In this document: positions 1 through 9,284 of the stretch, in pieces
Numbering within the stretch: position 1 is the stretch's first letter
Layout: every line of letters starts with the position of its first letter
The notes under the pieces: model-generated
What the model was told of the DNA's origin: nothing
Databases searched by the model: none
Seen by the model: the letters and a program-made list of their open reading frames with translations, nothing else
Assembly: GCA_017744915.1 (NCBI GenBank)
Contig: JAGIAH010000010.1
Coordinates: forward strand, 1-64,000
Direction of reading: 5' to 3'
Source: Agrobacterium tumefaciens
GTDB lineage: Bacteria; Pseudomonadota; Alphaproteobacteria; Rhizobiales; Rhizobiaceae
Length of the DNA stretch: 64,000 nucleotides
Made by a program: the position numbers and the translations under genes

Positions 1-62
<62 letters not shown>

Positions 63-87
63 AATTCTATCTAGAGATTATCATAGG

Positions 88-114
88 GCTCCGAGGAAAC
101 TCGGAGCTCTTTTT
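88..114 (+). terminator. Rho-independent terminator after tRNA-fMet
   Basis: An 8-bp GC-rich stem (88-95 with 100-107) closes a GAAA tetraloop and is followed by TCTTTTT. It lies 25 nt after the tRNA CCA end on the same strand, so it most likely ends the tRNA transcript. Confidence 0.9.
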
Positions 115-342
115 GTGTTCAAAAGACCTTGGAAAATGAGAACGCTGCAATGGAATTAATACTTCCAATCGGAGCACTCGCCAGGCTGGAACGCCGAGGC
201 TTTGGCGTCCGAGAAGGCAAGGGTGTGTTCGAAAACTTGGCCGGCGGAATTGGATGGTTTGCACAGGCGTTTTGAAACCGGCGAGGCAGAGATCAAGCCA
301 TGTGACACATGGCTGGTGCGCGAGTTGACCCTCGTATCAAAA
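115..342. other. Intergenic stretch, no gene recognised
   Basis: The region between the tRNA terminator and the 3' end of the MgtC-like gene holds only short overlapping reading frames without ribosome sites or recognisable products. No inverted repeat of note was seen. tRNA 3' ends are common integration sites, but no second copy of the tRNA end was noticed in the window. Confidence 0.5.
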
Positions 343-1053
343 TTATCTGTAAGCGCAGTACAGGACGGTCGGAGAAAGGCTAAGCGATTGGATAAGGGTG
401 CTTATGACTTCGCTATCGATCACTTCTCCTGAAACGACGACATCAATGGTAATGGTTTGATCAATCGAATTGACGCGCCGCGCAAGCGACTTCACCGCTA
501 GTTGGTGATCTCCAGTTTGTGTCATCAGACGCGCCCGGACCTCTGTCTCGTTTTCAGGGGCTGTACGAACTTCTATCGTATGCTGTTGTGCGGCAACTGG
601 GTGATGGGGCACGAACCGTTCGACAAGTCGGACCAGTTTCGGGGAGGTCATGTTGATCAGCAAGATAAGGAGCGTGGCTTCGGTGGCCTCAAACAACTCC
701 CCATAGCCGGCCAAAACACCGATTGCTCCCGTCGCCCAGATGGTTGCCGATGTGCTCAACCCGCGAACATTAAGTCCGTCGCGCATGATCAAACCAGCGC
801 CAAGGAAGCCTATTCCGGTGACGACCTGTCCGCCCATGCGAATGTCTTCATTGACCTCCAGAATAGCGGGCAATGCGCAATAAGCCGCAGCGCCAAAAGC
901 CACAAGTGCATGCGTTGTGAGCCCTGTCGCTCCTTGTCGCCACTGTCGCTCAAGGCCAATTATTGTTCCAAACACGACAGCGGCAATCAGGCGAACTGAG
1001 ATCGATAATGTGTCGTAGAGCCAGGGGATGAAGTCATTTATCACAAGTGTCAC
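343..1053 (-). CDS. MgtC/SapB family membrane protein
   Basis: A 236-residue protein with an N-terminal membrane domain of about four to five helices (residues 1-145) and a soluble C-terminal domain (about 155-236). The family signature is clear: GLERQWRQGATGLTTHALV after the first helix, then TGIGFLGAGLIMRDG and VRGLSTSATIWATGAIG. MgtC proteins support growth in low magnesium and acid, including inside host cells, by modulating ATP synthase and phosphate uptake in Salmonella. The proposed start is GTG at 1053 with no good Shine-Dalgarno, so the N-terminus is uncertain. It stands divergent to the yqhA-like gene, with a 235-nt shared upstream region. Family is secure; physiological role here is inferred. 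Confidence 0.88.
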   Translation of the reverse strand: MTLVINDFIPWLYDTLSISVRLIAAVVFGTIIGLERQWRQGATGLTTHALVAFGAAAYCALPAILEVNEDIRMGGQVVTGIGFLGAGLIMRDGLNVRGLSTSATIWATGAIGVLAGYGELFEATEATLLILLINMTSPKLVRLVERFVPHHPVAAQQHTIEVRTAPENETEVRARLMTQTGDHQLAVKSLARRVNSIDQTITIDVVVSGEVIDSEVISTLIQSLSLSPTVLYCAYR

Positions 1054-1288
1054 CGATCGATTTTTGAGTGCACTGTAAATTGAAACTCCAGATTGCCGAA
1101 AAGCCTTTTAGCACAAAACGAGACCGGAACTGAATGATGGAAACGAATTGGTTTCCAGTTTTTCTGAATTATGGCTACCTCGGCATGCATTCTTGCGCTT
1201 CCGATGAAAATTGAGGCACAGTGCCGAAACGGAGATACGGAAACTGGCGTTTCAGTGTGTTTCTGAGCGCTATCGGGGAGAGGAAGCA

Positions 1289-1816
1289 ATGTTGTCATTT
1301 TTGCTCAGCCTTCGATACGTGATGGGGCTTGCGTCCATCGGCGTGATTGCAGCTTCTTTTCTTATGTTCTGGGAGGGGTTGCTGGCCATTGGCAACGCCT
1401 TTGTCCAGATGCGCGTAAATCCGGATCAGGCAATCGTCGCCGCAGTATTGCAAGGCGTGGACAAGCTTCTATTCGCTATCGTTCTCGTGATTTTCGGCTG
1501 TGCAATCACAGTCGGCTTTGTTGCCAGCCCAACCGCGCATTGGAGAGCGCAACTCCCTCGCTGGATGCTCATAGAAGACGTCGCCGAACTCAAGAATCTC
1601 TTCTTTCAAATGATCATCCTCTATCTTGTCGTCCATTTCGTGACGCTGGTTGCAGAGCTGGAGGAGATGCCCGATTGGAATGCATTGGTGCTGCCCGTTT
1701 CCATCCTGCTTCTGGCGGCAGCGATGAAAATCATAGCGACGGCATCCACACACCGTTCGTCCGGCGATGTAGAGGCAACAAAAGGCGAAGGCTCTTCTCT
1801 CGGGAGGGGGAAATAA
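1289..1816 (+). CDS. YqhA/UPF0114 family inner-membrane protein
   Basis: A 175-residue protein with about four membrane helices: roughly 10-38, 55-80, 108-130 and 136-155. The pattern RYVMGLASIGVIAASFLMFW near the N-terminus and the MPRWML-like loop before the third helix (here LPRWMLIEDVAELKN) are typical of the YqhA/UPF0114 family, whose biochemical role is poorly known. The start at 1289 is preferred over an in-frame upstream codon at 1211 because GGGGAGAGGAAG lies just before the ATG and the extension is polar and unlike the family. The C-terminal tail (160-175) is short, charged and probably cytoplasmic. Confidence 0.8.
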   Translation: MLSFLLSLRYVMGLASIGVIAASFLMFWEGLLAIGNAFVQMRVNPDQAIVAAVLQGVDKLLFAIVLVIFGCAITVGFVASPTAHWRAQLPRWMLIEDVAELKNLFFQMIILYLVVHFVTLVAELEEMPDWNALVLPVSILLLAAAMKIIATASTHRSSGDVEATKGEGSSLGRGK

Positions 1817-1935
1817 CTCGTTACTTCTTGGAGTTGTGTCTTGCTTTTTTTACGTTACAGCTAATACATCAGTAGATAAAATTGTGAATGGATGCGGCTC
1901 CAACTGCCTGCATTCCTTAGTTTTCAACGTGCATC

Positions 1936-1995
1936 TGCGGTTTTCCGCATAGACTCTATGTCCAAATAGATAGCTGGCGAACTACTCGTCAGCTA
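1936..1995. promoter_or_regulatory. Two small inverted repeats upstream of the RND operon
   Basis: TGCGG-TTTT-CCGCA (1936-1949) is a perfect 5-bp hairpin. TAGCTG (1971-1976) and CAGCTA (1990-1995) form a second dyad 22 nt before the adaptor start codon. The second could be an operator for a repressor of the efflux genes. No regulator gene is adjacent, so this is only a candidate site. Confidence 0.35.
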
Positions 1996-2016
1996 GAGTG
2001 GTAGAGTGTGAGTTGA

Positions 2017-3159
2017 ATGCGTCAATACTACTTTATTCTTATCCTAAGGTTGAGATGGCTTTGCGGGGCTTTGTTATTCTCGGCGATTTCTTTTGATCTC
2101 AACGCACAGTCACTTCAAAGCGTAGAGGTTCTTCCAGTACAATTGATGAATGTTTCTCCGAGATACGAATTCGTTGGCCGCGTGGAAGCGGTGAATTCGG
2201 TGGACATCCTTGCGAGGGTGCCGGGGTTTGTAAAACAAAGGACATTTCAGGAAGGGCAGCTGGTCACTGTAGACCAGCCTTTGTTCGTGATCGAACAAGA
2301 AGGCTATCAACTGGCTTTGGACGATGCGGAGGCTACTCGTGAGGCCGCGCAATCGAGCCTCGTCAATGCCGAGCAGAGCCTGAACCGAAACCTTTCACTT
2401 GCGAGAGGCAGCGTTTCCCAAGCGGTGCTTGAGCAAAGTCAGGCCGCACGCGATTCCGCAACCGCCACTCTGCGCTCTGCCGATGTAAAGGTGAACCAAG
2501 CCAAGCTGAATCTCAGCTACACGAAGATCTCCTCGCCGATCCAGGGAAGAATAGGTGTCTCACATGTTTCGGTGGGCAGCTTCGTAGGCAACACGACAAC
2601 AGCGCTTGCCCGTGTCGTCCAGATGGATCCAATTCGTGTCGTTTTTTCAGTGAGTGATCGCTCTATTCTCGATCTGCGCGCTGCGGCCGGCGGGGCTTCC
2701 AAGGAGGAGCTTACCAAACACTTCAAGACGAACCTGCGTTTGTCTAACGATCAAATCTATATTCAGACCGGTGAAATCGAGTTTCTGGACAATCAGGTTG
2801 ACATGCAGACCGGGACGCTTGCGGTACGGGCGCTGTTTTCGAACCCGGATGCTTTGCTTGTGCCGAACCAATTCGTGACTGTTGTCGTGAGTGAGGGAGA
2901 GCCTCTGATGAAACCGGTGGTTCCACAGGAGGTCGTGCAACAGGATCGAGATGGGAAATACGTGCTGCTCGCGGGTACGGGTGATCGGGCGGAATTGCGC
3001 CGCATCAAGGCTGATGACGAAATGTCTGGGAACTGGATCGTAGAGGACGGTCTCGTCGGTGGTGAACGGCTTATCACAGGGAACGTCCAGAGTGTCGCCG
3101 AGGGCATGCCGCTCAAAGTGATACCCGCTGATGCCAGTAGTGCTGGAACGAAGCCATGA
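2017..3159 (+). CDS. RND efflux periplasmic adaptor (membrane fusion protein)
   Basis: A 380-residue AcrA/MexE-type adaptor that links an RND pump to an outer-membrane channel. A signal peptide (about residues 1-31, ending near LNAQS) is followed by the lipoyl half-motif VEAVNSVDILARVPGFVKQ, an alpha-hairpin rich in Ala/Gln/Glu (about 105-165) and the second lipoyl half SPIQGRIGVSHVSVGSFVG. Beta-barrel and membrane-proximal domains follow (about 200-370). There is no lipobox, so the protein is probably soluble or anchored by an uncleaved leader. The stop overlaps the pump start as ATGA, so the two are translationally coupled. No TolC-like gene is present, so the outer-membrane partner must be encoded elsewhere. 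Confidence 0.93.
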   Translation: MRQYYFILILRLRWLCGALLFSAISFDLNAQSLQSVEVLPVQLMNVSPRYEFVGRVEAVNSVDILARVPGFVKQRTFQEGQLVTVDQPLFVIEQEGYQLALDDAEATREAAQSSLVNAEQSLNRNLSLARGSVSQAVLEQSQAARDSATATLRSADVKVNQAKLNLSYTKISSPIQGRIGVSHVSVGSFVGNTTTALARVVQMDPIRVVFSVSDRSILDLRAAAGGASKEELTKHFKTNLRLSNDQIYIQTGEIEFLDNQVDMQTGTLAVRALFSNPDALLVPNQFVTVVVSEGEPLMKPVVPQEVVQQDRDGKYVLLAGTGDRAELRRIKADDEMSGNWIVEDGLVGGERLITGNVQSVAEGMPLKVIPADASSAGTKP

Positions 3160-6100
3160 TTAGCCCCGGAAGCTTCATCCGGCTTCCCCGTTTTGCGATG
3201 GTCATCGCGATCATCATGGTGATTGCCGGCGCACTCGCGATGACGCAAATTCCGGTCACGCAGTTTCCTCCGATCACTCCCCCCGAGATACAGGTTTCTG
3301 CGACCTATCCCGGCGCTAATGCCAATGTCATGGCTGAAAGTGTCGGTGCGCTGATTGAGGAGCAGGTGAATGGCGTTGAAGGCATGCTTTATATGTCTTC
3401 ATCCAGCACCAACAACGGCACCTATTCGCTGACTGTTACATTTGCCGTCGGGACAGACCCCGAAATTGCACAGATCAACGTGCAAAACAGAGTGGCAACG
3501 GCAACGCCGCGTTTGCCTGCGGCCGTCTCGCAAACAGGTGTTACGGTCAGAAGCCGGTCGTCAAGCATGTTGATGGGGGTTGCGATCTACTCGCCGAGGG
3601 GCACGAAGAATGAGCTCTTTGTCAGCAACTATGCCTCGATCAACATCAGAGATGCACTGGCTCGTATCTCGGGTGTTGGAGATGCTGGCGTCTTCGGTCC
3701 TGCCTACAGCATGCGCATCTGGATGAATCCCGATCGCATGGAGGCCCTCGGTGTGACCGCCGCAGATCTGAGCGCTGCGGTCCAAGCTCAGAACGCTCAG
3801 GCGTCAGCAGGTCAGATTGGCTCGCCACCAACCGCAAATGGACAGCAACTGCAACTTACCATACTGGCAAAGGGCAGGTTGAGCGACCCTTCGGAATTCG
3901 GGAACATCGTTGTTCGAACCAATACCGATGGTGCAATCGTGAGATTGCGTGACGTGGCTAGGGTTGAGCTTGGTGCGCAGTCCTATGACACTGTGTCGAC
4001 TTTCAACGGCAGGCCGAGCGCGACGATCGTTCTTTATCAATCGGCTGATGCGAATGCATTGTCGGTATCGCAGGCTGCCAGAGCCGAACTGGAGCGTTTG
4101 CAGCAGCAGTTTCCCGAAGACATCGCTTATACGGTCGTTTTCGATACAACAAATTTTCTCAATGCAACGATCAAAGAGATCGTAATAACCCTCGCCATAA
4201 CATTCGTTCTGGTGGTCGCCGTTGTATATATCTTCCTGCAGGATTGGCGGGCGACAATTCTCCCAACGCTTACGATTCCGGTTTCATTGATCGGTGCCTT
4301 TACCGTTCTCTACTTCATTGGCTATTCGGCAAACACAATTACGTTGTTCGCAATGGTTCTGGCGATCAGTCTTGTCGTGGATGACGCGATCATCGTGGCG
4401 GAAAATGCGCAGCGCGTCATGCAGGAAGACGGGTTGTCGATTACCGACGCCACCCTCAAAACAATGGAACAGGTTACCGGCCCGATCATCGCAACGACGC
4501 TTGTGTTCGGGGCACTATTCGTGCCCGTGTCCTTTTTGCCCGGAATAACCGGACAGCTCTATCGGCAATTTGCCGTCACGATATTGGTGACGATCAGCTT
4601 TTCGACGATTAACGCTCTCACGCTCAGCCCGGCACTCTGCGCCATGCTGCTGAAGCCGCCGGCGACGCACCGGCCGAAGGTCTTTGAGTGGTTCAATTAT
4701 TCACTGGGCTGGATCCGGGATTTCTACATCCGGATGCTCCTTGCCCTGTCAACGCGTATCGCCATTTCGATCCTGGTCATCCTGGGAATTTTCGCGGGGA
4801 CCTACGCGTTGGTACGGGTGCTGCCAACAGGCTTCATCCCTTCGGAAGATCAGGGGTATCTTTTCACGAATATCCAGCTCCCCAATGCCGCAGCGATCGG
4901 GCGGACGCAGCAGACGGTGTCACAGGTCCAGACAATCCTGCGCAACACGCCCGGCGTTGAAAATGTCATCGGTATTTCAGGCATGAGCCTCATTGGAGGA
5001 GGCGGGTCGAATGCCGGGATGGTGATTGCCGCCTTGAAACCCTGGAGCGAGCGCAGCCCGGACGAAAGCGCCGATGCTATCCTGGCGAAGCTGAGGCGCG
5101 ACTTCACCGTGTTTTCCAACGCGTCAGTCGTTGCTTTCAATCCACCGGCGATTCCTGGCCTGGGCACCACGGGCGGTTTCGATTTCCGGCTGCAGGCCCG
5201 GGACGGGCAGCAACCTGGCGAACTTGCCCAGGTTATGCGCAGCCTCATCGTCAAGGCCAATCAGACGCCCGATCTTGCCGGGGTGTTCAGCACGTTTTCG
5301 GCGGATTCTCCGCAATTGTTCATGGATATCGACCGGAACCGGGCTGAGCTGTACGGCGTGTCACCGGCGGCTATTTTCAGCGCCGCGCAGGCACAACTTG
5401 GTTCTGCCTATATCGATGATTTTAATCTCTCTTCCCGCGTCTTTCAGGTGCGGTTGCAGAACGACACCCAATTCCGGTCTCGTGTCGAGGATATTCAGCG
5501 TCTCAGAGTGCGGTCTTCAAACAATGCGCTCGTTCCGATACAGGCAGTGGCGTCTGTTTCGACGATATATGGCCCAAGTTCCATCAACCGGTACAATCTT
5601 TTTCCTGCTGCTTCGATCAACGGTCAGCCGGGTCCCGGTGTGAGCACAGGGGACGCGCTGGTTGTGATGGAGAACGTTGCTGCGGAGACGCTTCCTGCCG
5701 GGTTTGGTTTCGAATGGACCGGGCTGGCGCTGCAGGAGCGGCAGGCTGGAGCACAAACCGCAGCCCTACTCATCATGGGAATAGTTTTCACTTACCTGTT
5801 CCTCGTTGCCCAATACGAAAGCTGGTCAGTGCCGCTAGCCGTCATACTTTCGGTCTGTGCTGCTGCAGCCGGTGCGCTGTGCAGCCTCCTGATCGTGGGT
5901 CTGGACCTGAATGTTTACGCACAGATCGGATTGGTTCTCCTGATAGGACTGGCGGCGAAGAACGCCATTCTGATCGTCGAATTTGCCAAGGACCGGCGGG
6001 AGGCGGGGCTGGAGATCACCGAGGCTGCGCGTTTGGCAACATTCCAGCGTTTCCGGCCCGTTTTCATGACGGCCATGGCCTCCGTGCTTGGTGTGCTTCC

Positions 6101-6308
6101 ACTGGTTTTCGCGACCGGGGCGGGGGCGGCAAGCCGGCAGGCGATCGGTGTCTCCATTTTTGGTGGTCTGCTGGTCGGCACTCTGGTCGGCATCCTGATC
6201 ATCCCACTTCTATACATCCTTGTTCAGACCATGCGGGAAAGGATCAAGTCATCCTGGTTCGGAGGGGGTGCGCAACCACAACACACCAAGGTTGGCGAGG
6301 GGGAATGA
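3156..6308 (+). CDS. RND multidrug efflux pump, HAE1 family
   Basis: A 1050-residue inner-membrane proton/drug antiporter of the AcrB type with 12 expected helices and two large periplasmic loops. The N-terminus (FIRLPRFAMVIAIIMVIAG) and porter motif VSATYPGANANVMAESV fit the hydrophobe/amphiphile class. The proton-relay residues are present: the Asp pair in SLVVDDAIIVAENAQRVM and the Lys in GLAAKNAILIVEFAKDRRE. Length is normal for the family (about 1030-1050). It forms an operon with the adaptor. An amino-acid permease gene begins only 3 nt after its stop, so the transcript may run on into the arginine genes. Substrate cannot be read from sequence. Confidence 0.95.
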   Translation: MISPGSFIRLPRFAMVIAIIMVIAGALAMTQIPVTQFPPITPPEIQVSATYPGANANVMAESVGALIEEQVNGVEGMLYMSSSSTNNGTYSLTVTFAVGTDPEIAQINVQNRVATATPRLPAAVSQTGVTVRSRSSSMLMGVAIYSPRGTKNELFVSNYASINIRDALARISGVGDAGVFGPAYSMRIWMNPDRMEALGVTAADLSAAVQAQNAQASAGQIGSPPTANGQQLQLTILAKGRLSDPSEFGNIVVRTNTDGAIVRLRDVARVELGAQSYDTVSTFNGRPSATIVLYQSADANALSVSQAARAELERLQQQFPEDIAYTVVFDTTNFLNATIKEIVITLAITFVLVVAVVYIFLQDWRATILPTLTIPVSLIGAFTVLYFIGYSANTITLFAMVLAISLVVDDAIIVAENAQRVMQEDGLSITDATLKTMEQVTGPIIATTLVFGALFVPVSFLPGITGQLYRQFAVTILVTISFSTINALTLSPALCAMLLKPPATHRPKVFEWFNYSLGWIRDFYIRMLLALSTRIAISILVILGIFAGTYALVRVLPTGFIPSEDQGYLFTNIQLPNAAAIGRTQQTVSQVQTILRNTPGVENVIGISGMSLIGGGGSNAGMVIAALKPWSERSPDESADAILAKLRRDFTVFSNASVVAFNPPAIPGLGTTGGFDFRLQARDGQQPGELAQVMRSLIVKANQTPDLAGVFSTFSADSPQLFMDIDRNRAELYGVSPAAIFSAAQAQLGSAYIDDFNLSSRVFQVRLQNDTQFRSRVEDIQRLRVRSSNNALVPIQAVASVSTIYGPSSINRYNLFPAASINGQPGPGVSTGDALVVMENVAAETLPAGFGFEWTGLALQERQAGAQTAALLIMGIVFTYLFLVAQYESWSVPLAVILSVCAAAAGALCSLLIVGLDLNVYAQIGLVLLIGLAAKNAILIVEFAKDRREAGLEITEAARLATFQRFRPVFMTAMASVLGVLPLVFATGAGAASRQAIGVSIFGGLLVGTLVGILIIPLLYILVQTMRERIKSSWFGGGAQPQHTKVGEGE

Positions 6309-6311
6309 GCG

Positions 6312-7742
6312 ATGGCCGTGGACGGTGAAGCAAAGTTATCGCTGGTGACGTTGACCGGGATGGTGGTCGGCTCGATGGTCGGCGCCGGGATATTTTCGTT
6401 ACCGCAGGCGTTCGGAAAGGCTACGGGCCCGCTCGGCGCGATTATCGCGTGGACCATTGCCGGAATTGGCATGCTTATGTTGGCTCTCGTTTTCCAGACC
6501 CTGGCGCAGCGGCGTGCGGATCTGGACGCGGGTATCTTCATGTATGCGCGGGAAGGCTTTGGCAACTATCTGGGTTTTCTGTCGGCTCTTGGATACTGGG
6601 CAGCGGCGCTGCTTGGAAACGTCACATACTTCATACTGGTGAAATCGACGCTTGGTCTGTTTTTCCCGGCCTTCGGTGACGGCAACACGCTGGTCGCGGT
6701 TGCCACATCGTCCGTGTTGTTGTGGGTGTTTCATAGTTTGATCCTGAGAGGCATCCGGCAGGCAACGGCTCTCAATACGGTGGTGACAATCGCCAAGCTT
6801 CTGCCGATCCTCGTGTTTCTTCTGCTGGTTTTGATGGCCTTCGATTGGGAGACCTTTCGCGAGAGTTTTTGGGGCGCCGATGAGGCCGGGTTAGGGATAC
6901 TTGCCAGCCAGGTTAGAAACACCATGCTGGTCACCGTTTTCGTTTTTGTCGGGATAGAGGGTGCGAGCGTTTATTCGAGATACGCGCGAAAACGCACCGA
7001 CGTCGGAACCGCAACGGTCGGCGGCTTTCTGTTCGTTCTGGCCCTGATGCTGGCCGTCACGCTGCTTTCATATGGAGTGATGCCGAAAGAAGAGCTAGCC
7101 CAATTGCGCAACCCGTCGATGGCAGGGGTGCTGGCGGCTGTCACCGGGCCGTGGGGGGCGATCTTCGTCAGCATCGGCTTGGTCATATCCGTCGCCGGCG
7201 CCTATATTGCCTGGGTGCTGCTGGCTGCGGAAATCCTCTACTCCGCCGCCACGCATAAGACCATGCCAAGGTTTCTGGCTCGGGAAAATAGCTCTGGTGT
7301 TCCGGCCAATGCGCTTTGGCTGACGAACATTATCGTGCAGCTGTTCCTGATTGTGTCGATGTTTTCCGACTATGCCTTCATGCTCGCCGTTGCAATGACG
7401 AGTTCCATGATCCTTGTACCGTACCTCCTTGTCGCGGCATTTGGTGTAAAAACGGCTTTGCAGGGGGATTCCTCTTTCGCACAGGTCGGGCATAATAGTG
7501 CTGAAACGATACAGTCACTCCTGGCCCTGATCTATACCTCCGGACTTATCTATGCGGCGGGGGTAAAATATCTTCTTCTGACGACCTTGATCTATGTTCC
7601 GGGCACCCTTCTTTTCCTCATGGCAAGGAGTGAGCAGGGTGTTGGGATATTTAACTATGTAGAATTGATTGTTTTCGCAATTTTGAGTTTTGGGTTTTGC
7701 GCAGTTATATTTAGTATTACAAAAGGATACATGACTATCTAG
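6312..7742 (+). CDS. ArcD-like arginine/ornithine-type antiporter, first copy
   Basis: A 476-residue permease of the APC superfamily (basic amino acid/polyamine antiporter group) with 12-13 hydrophobic helices. The opening [19 protein letters not shown] is the helix-1 substrate-binding motif of the family. LVFQTLAQRRADLDAGIFMY and GYWAAALLGNVTYFILVKST closely follow the pattern of ArcD of Pseudomonas. It starts 3 nt after the RND pump. With arginine deiminase downstream, the likely role is arginine import coupled to export of citrulline or ornithine. The last 40 residues and the DNA after 7630 are more AT-rich than the rest. Exchange substrates are inferred. Confidence 0.87.
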   Translation: MAVDGEAKLSLVTLTGMVVGSMVGAGIFSLPQAFGKATGPLGAIIAWTIAGIGMLMLALVFQTLAQRRADLDAGIFMYAREGFGNYLGFLSALGYWAAALLGNVTYFILVKSTLGLFFPAFGDGNTLVAVATSSVLLWVFHSLILRGIRQATALNTVVTIAKLLPILVFLLLVLMAFDWETFRESFWGADEAGLGILASQVRNTMLVTVFVFVGIEGASVYSRYARKRTDVGTATVGGFLFVLALMLAVTLLSYGVMPKEELAQLRNPSMAGVLAAVTGPWGAIFVSIGLVISVAGAYIAWVLLAAEILYSAATHKTMPRFLARENSSGVPANALWLTNIIVQLFLIVSMFSDYAFMLAVAMTSSMILVPYLLVAAFGVKTALQGDSSFAQVGHNSAETIQSLLALIYTSGLIYAAGVKYLLLTTLIYVPGTLLFLMARSEQGVGIFNYVELIVFAILSFGFCAVIFSITKGYMTI

Positions 7743-7836
7743 GATTGTTCGCTGTGAATATATGATTCATAGCGCGAATTTTGTTGTCTTTTGCATGCTT
7801 TAATCTGGATTTATACTTTGGTGGGAGGGTAGGTCT

Positions 7837-9267
7837 ATGGCAGTGCCGCAACAGAAGCTCACGTTATTTTCGCTAACGGCAATGGTTGTCGGCTCCATGG
7901 TGGGGGCCGGTATCTTCAATCTTCCGGGTCGCTTCGGATCTGCCACGGGACCTTTCGGCGCGATAATCGCCTGGGCCATTGCCGGGACAGGCATGTATAT
8001 GCTCGCGCGGGTCTTTCAGGCTCTCGCCGAGAAAAAGCCCGATATAGATTCCGGCGTTTTTGCCTATGCGAAGGAAGGGTTTGGAAACTACATGGGTTTC
8101 CTTTCCGCCTTCGGTTATTGGCTCGGCAGTTGCCTTGGTAACGTCTTCTACTGGGTTCTGATCGGCTCCACCCTGGGACGCTTCTTTCCCGAAATCTTTG
8201 GTGATGGAAGCAGTGCAACGGCGATCATCGTGTCGCTTATCGGCATATGGTTGTTTCACTTCATGATCCTGCGAGGCGTGGAGCAGGCGGCGTTCATCAA
8301 TACGATCGTCACCGTTGCGAAGATTGTACCGATCCTGGTCTTCATTTTGGCGCTGATCTTCTTCTTCAACTACACGCAGTTCTCCGAGAATTTTTTCGGT
8401 GGCGCAGACATGCCGGCTAAATCGCTGATCGCCCAAGTGCGCGACACGATGCTGATCACCGTCTTTGTGTTCCTTGGCATTGAGGGGGCGAGCGTCTATT
8501 CCCGCTTCGCCCAGAAACGGTCTGATGTCGGCTCGGCGACGATCCTCGGTTTCGTTGGCGTTACAGGGCTCATGGTTGCCGTAACCCTGCTGCCGTATGC
8601 CGTATTGCCGCAATCATCCATTGCTGCGGTTCAGCAGCCTTCCATCGCGGGGGTTCTTGAAGCGGTCGTCGGGCATTGGGGTGCGGTGTTCATCTCCGTT
8701 GGTGTCCTGGTTTCTGTTCTCGGTGCCTATCTGGCCTGGTCTCTCATTTGCGCCGAAGTGCTTTTTGCCGCAGCCAAATCGCAGGACATGCCGAAAATGT
8801 TTGCTGCACAGAATGGCAACAGGGTGCCGGCCAACGCACTTTGGCTCACAAATATCGTCGTCTCGCTTTTCGTCATTTCGACCTACTGGTCGCGAGATGC
8901 ATTCAACGTCATGCTCGACATGACAAGCGTGACGGCGCTTTTGCCCTATCTTCTCGTTGCCGGCTACGGGGTTTTGCTGGCTCGCCGGGGTGAGGGTTAC
9001 GAGACGACACCGGAACAACGCGGGCGCGATCAGTTCTTTGCCTGGATTGCCGTTGTCTACACGCTCTTCATGTTTGCCGCGGCCGGCTTGAAATATGTCC
9101 TGCTCGTTGCGGTGTTGTTCGTTCCCGGCACGATTCTCTATTTCTGGGCGCGACGGGAGCAGAAACTCACATTGTTCACGCCGGCTGAACTCATCGTGTT
9201 TGCAGTGACGCTCATCGGAGGTCTGGTTGGGGCTTACGGTTTGCTGACAGGTATCATCACACCCTAA
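7837..9267 (+). CDS. ArcD-like arginine/ornithine-type antiporter, second copy
   Basis: A second 476-residue APC permease, clearly paralogous to the one at 6312 along its whole length (compare [55 protein letters not shown]). Such a pair suggests either gene duplication with division of labour (arginine/citrulline versus arginine/ornithine) or redundancy. It has its own strong ribosome site, GGTGGGAGGG, and sits 95 nt after the first copy, so an internal promoter is possible. The arginine deiminase gene follows after 17 nt, pointing to co-transcription. Exact substrates cannot be told from sequence. Confidence 0.88.
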   Translation: MAVPQQKLTLFSLTAMVVGSMVGAGIFNLPGRFGSATGPFGAIIAWAIAGTGMYMLARVFQALAEKKPDIDSGVFAYAKEGFGNYMGFLSAFGYWLGSCLGNVFYWVLIGSTLGRFFPEIFGDGSSATAIIVSLIGIWLFHFMILRGVEQAAFINTIVTVAKIVPILVFILALIFFFNYTQFSENFFGGADMPAKSLIAQVRDTMLITVFVFLGIEGASVYSRFAQKRSDVGSATILGFVGVTGLMVAVTLLPYAVLPQSSIAAVQQPSIAGVLEAVVGHWGAVFISVGVLVSVLGAYLAWSLICAEVLFAAAKSQDMPKMFAAQNGNRVPANALWLTNIVVSLFVISTYWSRDAFNVMLDMTSVTALLPYLLVAGYGVLLARRGEGYETTPEQRGRDQFFAWIAVVYTLFMFAAAGLKYVLLVAVLFVPGTILYFWARREQKLTLFTPAELIVFAVTLIGGLVGAYGLLTGIITP

Positions 9268-9284
9268 ACGGAGAGGCGAAGGTC

